From Brachypodium distachyon (taxonomy: Eukaryota; Streptophyta; Magnoliopsida; Poales; Poaceae): 64,000 nucleotides of DNA. Position 1 is the stretch's first letter; every line of letters starts with the position of its first letter. The notes under the pieces were generated by a model. That model was not told the origin of the DNA. It saw only the letters and a program-made list of their open reading frames with translations, and ran no database searches. The position numbers and the translations under genes are program-made. Location of the stretch: assembly GCF_000005505.3 (NCBI RefSeq), contig NC_016131.3, positions 28,263,001 through 28,327,000 on the forward strand, in the 5' to 3' direction. Positions 55,203 through 64,000 of the stretch are shown in pieces.

Positions 55203-56380
55203 ACATCGATAAAAAAAAAAGTCGGCTGAAATTAGGGAAGTTAAAGAAAACATTAGGTGCTACAGATCGAGCATATTGATCTGATCGCAGGAAACTGTTT
55301 GATGATTACGTGCAGAAAACGATATATAGCAGGCCGACTGAAAACCATGGAGGCCTAGTGAATAGATAACCGGCTAGTTCAGCAATTGGGCTTTCTTATG
55401 GGCTTTGCACATGCTACTTGTATGCAACATTATCTTTTTACCATGAGCACTGTCAAATTTGTGACTTTTGATTAACCCACTACACTGTTTGCAGAATCGG
55501 ATAGGTTCAACACATAAGCAAATTCAAAAATTAATTAAAAAATCTGTACAGTAAATGGCGGGATTTTCTGTCCCCTCAAATCCCAGTCCCTTTTAAAAAA
55601 ATGTACTCCCTCTTTGAACTAAATAGGAAAAAAAAATTAGAAACGGAGTGAGCAGTACCAAAGCCTTCATACCAAGTGACTACGAAGCCTTTCTCAAAAA
55701 AAAAAGTGACTACGAAGCCTGTTGCAATCGTTTGTCTCTGTTTCCATCTCTCGTGATGTTCCACGGAGAACAACCTCTTTTTCCATGTTTAGGAACTGGG
55801 AAGCGCCACAGGTTTTGCAAAGAACAATGCAGTCACGAACTGTAACAAAGTCGAAGATACGCCACAAGTTTTGCAGAGAACGATGCACAAATATAACGAA
55901 GTCGATGCAAACCATCGATGGCTTTTATTTTCTGTTGGTAGTACATTTTGAGAGTCCCGCAAGAAAAGTACATTTTGAGTACTCCTGATCTTGTGATGCG
56001 TGATTGTGTGTGTGATGCAAAAACAATTTGGTTGAACTGATCTGGCAAAAAAGTTATATATATACGATGGATTTAATAGAACCAAATTAGAGTCGTAGAA
56101 GTTTATAGATTGTTTAAAGGGTTTGACTTAGGACAACGTTATGACTTCTTACATTTAGGGAGTAGTTAGGATGTAAAGTACGTGACGATGGAGAAAAGAA
56201 ACTTCATGTTTTAGTAGTTGCAAATGAGTAACAAGTTCTTTTTTTAAATATAGAAATAAAAATAATTGATTTGCCATGATGGGAAACTCATAGTCTCTTT
56301 CCATGGGTTTTTGGTTCAGATGATTAGCGCATACAATTTAATAGGTACATCACAAAATGCACTAACCTTCCTCACAGAAC
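55203..56380. other. Intergenic DNA with a small tandem repeat at 55804-55912
   Basis: CGCCACAGGTTTTGCAAAGA (55804) and CGCCACAAGTTTTGCAGAGA (55860) begin two 56-bp units. No gene. Confidence 0.5.
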
Positions 56381-56417
56381 GGTGGTTTGCATCAACGAGT
56401 TAAGTGATCGCCTCCAT

Positions 56418-56740
56418 GAAGGTGGGAGGCAAGGCTGCTTGAATAGATCACCGAACTTCCCTAGAAGCGTCAGCATTTGGGAGGCTTCCATTTTCAATAA
56501 TGCCACCTTTCAGCGTGAGCACAGAGTGTTAGCCTTATGCAGGGAGATCAACTTAGTGGTTGATCTTGCAGCAAGGCTTGTGCTCCTGCGAGGAGCCGGA
56601 GAAGCCGCCGGCGGGGGCGGCGAAGAGGGGCCAGCGTGGTTATCAGGAGTGGGAGCAGACCGAGGCAGTCTGAAAGTTTCCAGAAAAGGGTCGAGGGCCC
56701 CTGCAATTCCCAATACCTCCCATTTCTAGCTAACCAATTA
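56418..56740 (+). ncRNA. MIR2118-like candidate (22-nt word at 56707-56728)
   Basis: The word has the best match of all, 18 of 22 (TTCCCAATACCTCCCATTTC). GAAGGTGGGAGGCAAGG at 56418-56434 could be its arm, which would give an unusually long loop of about 265 nt with a GC-rich insert. The word itself is convincing; the hairpin is uncertain. Confidence 0.42.
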
Positions 56741-57405
56741 GAGAGCAAAACCGAAAGATCATTCACTAAGAAATGTGCTTGTCTGCAGCCCCAGCAATCG
56801 TAATATTCAACGGCGCTACATGTATATCATCTCGTTGAATGCAATCTATCCTTCCATCCTCCAAGCACATACTACTACATGCATGCAGTTCAATCGATGG
56901 GGGAAGATGTAAGAGGAAGCAGCTATGTGGACAGTTTATAAATAAAGGCCAGAGATGTCTCATAAGTGTGAAAGAGGAAGAAGTTTGAATAGGGAAGTTG
57001 AGACTTGAAGAGAGTGAAAATGATGAATAGTCAGAAATGAGTACATGAGAATGAAATTGAAACTAGGTGTGTCTTGCACTCATGCATGCAGCATACACAT
57101 CTTAACTAATGCGACAGTTCGAACTTTAATGGGATCCCAACTTTAATTGGGGGAAAACATAAAATTTGTGAAAGCTAACTTTGTCCCTAAACTATTTTTT
57201 TATGTTGTTCACAAAAAAAAACTACTCTTTGGTGTGAATTTCATTCCTCATCTTTCAATACCGGGTAAATTTTGTCCTAATACCAGTTTATGGTGGTCAA
57301 ATCCAAAATTTGATTTGGCGTTGTAGATTAATGGTCATTTTCTTTTCCACATCTTGACATGATGCCACGATTTCTGTGGTCCCCACCATCCAATTGCATT
57401 TGTAA
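56741..57405. other. Intergenic DNA, no gene seen
   Basis: AT-rich with short ORFs only. Confidence 0.45.
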
Positions 57406-57557
57406 TACTCCCTCCGTTTCAGACTCGAGGCAGCGCATTTCTAGAAACTATATCAATAATTCTTGTCGAAATCTTACATGTATCTGGACACTTTTTACGA
57501 ACAGATACATTCAATTTTGGACAAATTTGAGACAAGAATTATGGAACGGAGGTAGTA
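57406..57557. mobile_element. Stowaway MITE
   Basis: TACTCCCTCCGTTTCAGACT to AATTATGGAACGGAGGTAGTA ends, about 152 bp. Confidence 0.85.
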
Positions 57558-58117
57558 TATTACATTGATTCAGAACAACAGCTCATGCAATTGGATTTGT
57601 CATCAACTATACTCATTGACAATGGTAACCCATGCACTTGGGTTGTGAGGTTCAAGAAAATCATGACATCATGTATACCAAAATGATGCGGGCACGATGG
57701 TTAAGAATTAATTATGCGTCTTTAAAAAGAAAAGAAAAGGAGATGCACTTTACCGGAGGCGGCACAGAGTGCTCCCAACACAGCAAGTACGGAATACCAA
57801 TCAGCGATAACAACTGTGTCTCCTGATATCACAGCCTGTCATAGCACCGGGGATGACTGCGTAGTCGGGACACAGAGGACGTGTTCAAGCCATGCAGCAC
57901 GCTTCAGTAACAATCACAGAGCAGTTCATCCTAACCCGGGCAAAGAGATATTCATCAGGGACGGAGGCTGTGGACGGACACAGGTAATCCTTCTAGGTCA
58001 CGCCACAAATGCATCGTAAATTTTTACTTGTCCCGACTATGACGACCACAAAGAGCTTGGAACAAATAGGCTCAAATATCCTCATCTCGTCGCGGTTCAT
58101 CGACCTCCGGTAATTAC
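57558..58117. other. Intergenic DNA, no gene seen
   Basis: Mixed sequence; short ORFs without recognisable domains. Confidence 0.4.
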
Positions 58118-58233
58118 TACTTCCTCCGTTTCATAATTTTTGTCTCAAATTTGATAAATATGGATGTATCTATTTTAAAAGAATATCTAAATACATGTAA
58201 TATTTCGATAAGATTTATGAAACGGAGGGAGTA
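58118..58233. mobile_element. Stowaway MITE
   Basis: TACTTCCTCCGTTTCATAAT to TTTATGAAACGGAGGGAGTA. Confidence 0.92.
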
Positions 58234-59018
58234 GCTGCGAAGTATTGTTTCTGAACTAGTACTATCGTGCAACGAACATGCTGTCACAAGTCACAATCTC
58301 CAACTTGAATTTTTGCAGCATGGTAGCAGCAGGGAGAGAATGGCTTGTGTAAAGAAAGAAAGCAGGTGGTGGTTAAAAATACTGAAGAGGGTACAAATAA
58401 TAATGGGGTTAAATTAAGAGTAACAGAAAAGAGAACACGATAGAGTAAATATGACATCACAAGCTGGTGATAAATGAACTAGTACGTGGTACATTTTTGA
58501 CTGGTTTCCTATTTCATTTTTTTGGTGACTTTCTAAATATTTTCAACTGGTTTTCTATCATTTTGCTTGCCTCAGTGTCTGAAGCAACCATGAGCAAAAT
58601 GGCTAACAGATACAAGAACAAAAAGTTTCTTCGGTGATTTTTTTGGGATAAAACAGTAGGTTAAAAACCTGCCGCAAATTTTCTTAATAAAGGGAGTAAA
58701 AAGTATGTACAAGTGTACATGGAGAAAATGTACAGGGAAGTCGAATCAATCCAGGCTTTGAAGCAAGCATATTTCTTCATTTTTGCTCGGTCGAAAACCA
58801 GGTTGAGTTCACCCTTGAAAAGCCTTCCGCATCTGTAAAGGCTCATGAGTGTTATTACGGATAAAGTCATTTGGGACTGTCCAAATGCTCCGAGAAATGA
58901 GTGTGGAGATCGAACATTTAGCTCTTGTTTGATAGCAGCAAAAAAAAATTCTCATTAACCGAATGTCTAATACCGAAGTTATGACGGATATAGTTCAGCA
59001 AGACTTGGCAAAAAGATA
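58234..59018. other. Intergenic DNA, no gene seen
   Basis: No repeat ends or coding exons recognised. Confidence 0.4.
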
Positions 59019-59146
59019 TACTCCATCCGTCGAACAAAAGATGTCTCAATTTTGATTAAATTTGAATGCATTTATACACTAAGTGATGTTTAGATACATC
59101 CAAATTTTAACTAAATTGAGACATTTTTTGTTGGACGGAGGGAGTA
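59019..59146. mobile_element. Stowaway MITE
   Basis: TACTCCATCCGTCGAACAAA to TTTGTTGGACGGAGGGAGTA. Confidence 0.92.
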
Positions 59147-59737
59147 CAAGTTCCAGCAAGCCTTGTCTCCACCTTTTTACCACTACTACAGAAACGGTTA
59201 TCAGTAACGGTTGAAAAACCATGTCAGTAACGGTCGGGACACCCGTTACTAACTTTGTGTTACTGATGAGTCGGGGACCCGCCCCGACCGTTACTGATGT
59301 ACAATCATCAGTAACGGTCGCCGCCACCGTTACTGATGTATGTATACATCAGTGGCGGTCGCTCAACACCGACCGTTACTGATGTATATATACATCAGTC
59401 ATCAGTAACGGTCGCGTTGCCCCATCAGTGTCGGTCTTTTTCGGTATTTAAAAAAATAATTAAAACCACAATAAATACACAGCAAATTATATACAACACA
59501 ACAAATTATATACAGAATGTATCTCATCACAGAAAAATACATATAAAGCCGCATCACATCACATCACATCACATCATTTAAAGCATACAATTGTATATAA
59601 GCCTGATCATATAAAGCATATAAAGAATACAAATGTATCTCACTTCACGACATTGATTACAAAGTGTCAAAATTCCATAGAAGCATAATTACAAAGTGTC
59701 AAAATTTCATGAAAGCATATAAAGAATACAAATGAAT

Positions 59738-62700
59738 CTATTGTCGTGGGTGAACCCTAGACACGACTTGTTCCACGCGCAAGTCCCCACTAGGCTTGAT
59801 GACCTCATTGTTTATGAGATGGGTGAACTCCCTTTGAATGTTATACACGACCCATTTAGGTCGGTGTCTCATTGTCATTCGGAGCCACCAGTACTCTTCC
59901 ATTGCCGCGACTGACCACTTCCACTCAGGCTTGAACATGCTGGCATTCTCCATAAGGATATGACAGCAGTAGTAGCCACAGAACACACTGCTGGGCGGCT
60001 GTTGCTGGCAAGAGAACCTGTGGTTGTGGTGAGGCTCGTCTTTATAGCCTTTACCAGCTAGTTTTTCCTTGGTCGCCACTTTCCAGGCAGTGTTAATGAG
60101 TGATTTGATGGGTTTCCAGAACCTACCTCGAACACCCTTCTTCGGAAGCAGTGGATCAAAGTAATACACCACGGACCAAGGCAAACAAATGAGTAGTGTC
60201 ACCCAATGGTCTCTGTTTTCAAAAGAAACAAACTTTAGTATCTAAGGGTGTATAAGAAAGACTGAATCAGAAAAAATAAACGGTTCCATATACAAAATTG
60301 AACTTACTCCAAATTAAGGAAGAAGAGGATGAAGTCGTCGTCCGCGTATTTCTCGAGACATGCCACCAAGTATTTAGATGCCATGGTTCTTGAGAAATCT
60401 TTTTCAGGCTCAAGACCGATGGCACCGTAGTTGAACATCGCGGGGTCTAGAATGGCTACTTTTTTGACCTCCAATCGCCGCAGTTCTCTTATTTGGTAGG
60501 ATAACCACAGCATTAAGAGGTTGATATCAAGCTTTTGGCGGTTGAAGAGGTGGAATAGTTCGTTGAACTCCACACCAAAGGTGATAGGACGTTCCTGAAT
60601 GCTCCCAGTTTCTTGGTCAAAGAAGCCATAGTCTCGTGGGATTCTAACATTGATCTGTTGGGCATGCTGTTCAGAACCAGCTGATGCTTGCATGTAGAAC
60701 TGATGAAGCTCTTGCATCTCTCTGGACATGGCACGCAGGGAATCTTTGGTGACCATCGGTCTTCCAGGATAGTAAAGAAGCACCCGGTCGAACTCCTTAG
60801 CCACGAAATAGGATCCGTCTTCGAATCTCTGGCCTTGATATGGGTTCTTGATGAGAATGTCAGGCTTATTGTCCTCTCAGACTCCAGTTATGTCAGGCAC
60901 ATGGTGCATCTCATCTTGAGTGACAGTGGAGGACTCCTTGATGGTCTTGCCGCCGCGCCCCCTCTTTTTATGCCTCCTCTTACTGTCCCATGCCTTCTGC
61001 TCCTCTGCCTTGTACTTGTCATCGATCTTGCGGCCACCCATGGACTCAGCGGCACCCAAGAGAGAGAAGGTGGGAGGGACGCTTCCAGCCTGTGCCGACC
61101 ATGTGGTCTGGCTATCTTTGAGCTGTGCAGGCATCGACATTGCCCGCTCTTCATCTCCGCCGGCATCTACAGGAGGAAGTATCCTAGGGGAAAGGCCGAG
61201 CGGCGAATGAGAAGTACCTTTCTGGGCGGAGGGAGATGGAGTCATAGAGGGCCGGCGCTGGTTGTAGAAAGATACCAAGCTCCTAGGCCACATAATTCGG
61301 CAGTTTGGACAACCGCCTAGGATATCCACGCCTTCCTCCGGAGATAGCGGGATAGCATAAACCCAATGGTCGTCAACGACGGAGTCCACCATCACACTCA
61401 CTTGTGCGTCGTTCATGAGAATGCCGTGCACCAGTGGCGGTGATTGTCTAGGCACCAGGCGGCCAATGGCGCCTACAGGCTTCCCAGGCTTGTCAACGTG
61501 GATACGACACTTCACTGGTGCCTGCGCGTAACAAGAAGAAGGCATATGTGTGTAAGATCTTTATTCATGAAGGTAAGGATTGAAAAAGAGTTTGAAAAGA
61601 TTGCTTACAAGGATGTTGTCGCTTGGACCCTGATCGTTATCCCGGCTGCCCTCGCTTAGAGAAGGTTGGCTAGCGGGGGGGTTGTCCATGCTAGGAGCTG
61701 GGCTGTAACCTGGGGTGTAGATTTCTTCGTCCTCCATACGTGTATCGGAGGCGGCGCTGCTCTTCAGCGGGGTGCTCTTTCGTGGGGGAAGAGGAGGAAG
61801 AGGAGGAAGGAGGTTCCTCAAACCTTCCACTCCTCCCCCGAGTATGGCGCCAAGGGCAGGGTGGTTTTTGGCCAATGCCGACACCAAATGATGGACGGCT
61901 TGCACTGCATATTACCCGACACCTCTTGAGACACGATAGATGCCTGCTCTCGCGCCTCCGCCTTAGCTTGTTCTATTATCTCAGAAGAGCGGGGAGCTTT
62001 TTCTGGACCCTGCTTCGCTTCGGAGCAGGCGGGAAATAATCATCCCAGCAGGCCCCTTCGCCTTCTCCTAGAACACGGCCCATGTGCTCCGCCTTTTGCA
62101 AGCCGGCGGTCACAGTCGACTCCCACCTCTTGCTCTGCACGGAGTTGTCGGAGGTTTCTGACCTCTTGCTCTCCTCCCATTTGTGGGCATTTTCCTGTTA
62201 TCATATAAGACATGACGTGAGTCTATATGGATCAGGAGTGTCATAATTAACGCCGAAAACAACTAAATGCACGTGAACTCTTACTGTAAATTTTTTAACA
62301 GGCGACTGCATTGGCTCAATGCCCGCCCACTCCTCGAATGTCATGTGCTGACGTGCATATTCTCTGGCACGTTGGTCCTCCAGCATGTCATGCACTGGAG
62401 GCACCCTACCTTCCGCCTCGAGAATTTGGTCCTGCTTGCGTCAGACCTTCTTCTTCCCCTCTTTCCCTGCACTCCCTAGCATGTGGTTCAAGGGCTTCCT
62501 TAAGCGCAGCGCCCTCATGCGTTCACTCTTCGCAATGAAGGCAGGGTCAGACGATTCCTTCTTGAACTTTTTCCATTCGGCCTCATCAGTTACCGACAGC
62601 CATTTCTTCTTGATGATCTCGTACGGTTTGTCCATCCACCTTCTAACGGTGGTTTTCCAATTAGCAAGTCCATTGCGGACTGCTATGTTGACGGTCGCTA

Positions 62701-63193
62701 GTAATCGCTCGCGCCACTCGTCAGTGACTTGGAACCTCCTTGCAACGTCCGCGATGTATGTTTCTCTAACGACTTGGGAGATGTCACTCCACTCGTCGGT
62801 GATCTTGCAATATTTGCGTGCAATGGCTCCACAGGTCGTTGCGAAGGCCTTCCGTGCCCTCTTTGGCGACTCCGGGCGGCCTTTCTCAGAGTGCCGGGTG
62901 ACCACGTAACAGAACTCTTTCAAGTTGTGGCTCCCCCTTGGCGTCTTCTTCCTTTGCTTCTTAGCGGGAGTTTCAAAAGGATGCGGGTTACTCTCTTCCA
63001 CCCGTCGCTCGTTGTCGCGCCCTTCTAGACGAGAGCTACCTGAGCCAGAGCTAGCAATTTGCTCTCTCGATGAAGACTCTTCATCGACACGATCTACCTC
63101 CTCCCGATCAAGAACTGGTTTCTGACTACTCTTGCCCAATTCGTACTTATGTGCCATCAAAACCATCAAATATATATTGGCAAATTTCTGCAT
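59738..63193 (-). pseudogene. CACTA-encoded protein: Transposase_24-like, DUF8039-like and Ulp1-protease-like parts
   Basis: Minus-strand exons in order. 63193-62441 contains RKAFATTCGAIARKYCKITD, NGLANWKTTVRRWMDKPYE and KKKWLSVTDEAEWKKFKK, the plant Ptta/En/Spm transposase (Transposase_24) region. 62404-61561 reads EEWAGIEPMQSPVKKF and later SALAKNHPALGAILGGGVEG, with frame changes around 61990. 61545-60877 has APVKCRIHVDKPGKPVGAIG and GILMNDAQVSVMVDSVVDDH, a domain common in CACTA proteins. 60804-60304 and 60225-59738 form a Ulp1/C48 cysteine-protease fold: HWVTLL (His), YYFDPLL (Asp), SCQQQPPSSVFCGYYC (Gln and Cys). The catalytic residues look kept, but frame changes near 61990 suggest this copy is decayed. 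Role of the protease part in transposition is unknown. Confidence 0.75.
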
Positions 63194-63873
63194 GACCTAT
63201 GCTAAAAAACTAGCAAATTTTCTCTACTAGGAGCTCAAAACCTGCATAAAAAACCCACCCGCATATGTACCCCCTCGGCACGATGGCCGACCCCTTCTCC
63301 AATGACCCAACACGATGGTCGGGCCCATAATTCATTACTCATGTGTATATAGCATATAAAAAATCATGTATATAATGCATATACTCATGTGTGCCCATCT
63401 AACTCAATTATCCACTACGACAAACTACAAATCATGCTCTTATAAATCAGCAAGCTAACACTTGTATACATCTGACAGCAACAATATAAGCAAGAAGGCT
63501 AATGTGCAGCAGTAAACAGCATGTTAAGTTCTAGGAGCACAAAAAACAATGTGTGCCCATGTACTAACCCTACAATGTACTAACCCTATATCAAATTCAC
63601 AATATGTGTGCCCATCTAACTCAATTATATAGCTACATAATTCAAACCTTAACAGTGAACAAATTCAAATCATGCTCTTTAATTATCAAATTAACAGTGA
63701 ACAAATTCAATTATCAAATTAATAGTGAACTTATATAGCTAGATAATTCAAATCATGCTCTTTAATTCAAACCCTAATAGTGAACATGTAGAATCAAACC
63801 CTTACAGTGAACTAAATAATTAGAATCCTAACCCTAATCCTAATCCTAACCCTAAATTAACAGCAGAGAAGGA
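63194..63873. other. CACTA interior, AT-rich, with telomere-like CCCTAA repeats at 63829-63856
   Basis: Degenerate repeats of ATTCAAATCATGCTC and TTAACAGTGAAC lie at 63410-63800. A short CCCTAA/TCCTAA run follows, too short to be a telomere. It may be the leader region of the minus-strand gene. Confidence 0.45.
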
Positions 63874-63999
63874 GGCAGAGGAGGTGCGCACCTGTGGGGA
63901 GGACGAAGACGACGCGGGGGCGGCCGGGGCGGAGGAGGCAGAGGAGGTGCGCACCTATGGGGAGGACGGAGACGACGCGGGGGCGGCCGGGGCGGAGGA
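63874..63999. repeat. GC-rich tandem repeat, period 63 bp, two units
   Basis: GGCAGAGGAGGTGCGCACCT starts at 63874 and 63937. The units differ at about two bases and probably continue beyond the window. A 63-bp period keeps the reading frame. Confidence 0.88.
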
Positions 64000-64000
64000 G

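Larger units (their letters stand above)
59181..64000 (-). mobile_element. CACTA (En/Spm) transposon, right end beyond window
   Basis: It begins CACTACTACAGAAAC, the CACTA terminal motif, followed by 260 bp of subterminal repeats based on CATCAGTAACGGTCG in both orientations, where the transposase would bind. The internal gene runs on the minus strand toward this end. The other terminus is not in the window. Confidence 0.92.

Noticed and set aside
57815..57840. TCTCCTGATATCACAGCCTG as a further miR2118-like word
   Set aside because: Only the first eight bases agree; the diagnostic CCTCCCAT core is missing.
63829..63856. CCCTAA repeats as a telomere or interstitial telomeric block
   Set aside because: Only a few degenerate units, inside a CACTA element.

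Overview
The window is nuclear DNA of a grass, most likely a Pooideae (Triticeae or relative). It has intron-containing plant genes with GT/AG junctions, GC-rich first exons, many Stowaway MITEs with CTCCCTCCGT ends, and nested Copia, Mutator, CACTA and LINE elements of the grass type. Coding potential was judged by reading the sequence; no homology search or RNA data were available, so family names rest on motif recognition.

Layout. 89-766 is the last coding exon of a chloroplast MscS-like channel (MSL2/3 type). 1896-6707 is a complete nine-exon HSP70-16/Hsp110-type chaperone gene. A minus-strand Ty1/Copia element (7368-14001, TSD GCCTT) lies in its downstream flank and itself contains two younger insertions. 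14569-23197 is a complete but decayed Mutator-like element (MULE) with about 213-bp TIRs. It sits inside a Stowaway MITE, and its transposase gene is interrupted by a 3.25-kb segment (copy A, 19002-22250) whose near-identical twin (copy B, 39567-42830) lies 20 kb downstream. 24656-26344 is a small four-exon gene of unknown function. 31569-34056 is a DUF247 gene on the minus strand. From about 36 to 57 kb come duplicated non-coding units, decayed LINEs (37379-38663 and 48850-50300) and several TIR elements. 59181 to the right edge is a CACTA (En/Spm) element with a degraded minus-strand gene containing Transposase_24-like and Ulp1-protease-like parts.

Most interesting signal. Between 19 and 57 kb a 22-nt word resembling grass miR2118 (core ACCTCCCATGCC and variants) recurs at about eleven places, always on the plus strand. 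Two pairs lie in copies A and B; others stand near 44.3, 46.9, 48.1, 48.5, 52.9, 54.1 and 56.7 kb. Several have a plausible pairing arm upstream. I read this as a MIR2118-like cluster that grew by local duplication, with one segment carried in a Mutator-like element. Folding and small-RNA data are needed to confirm it. The remaining intergenic DNA holds no gene I can support.
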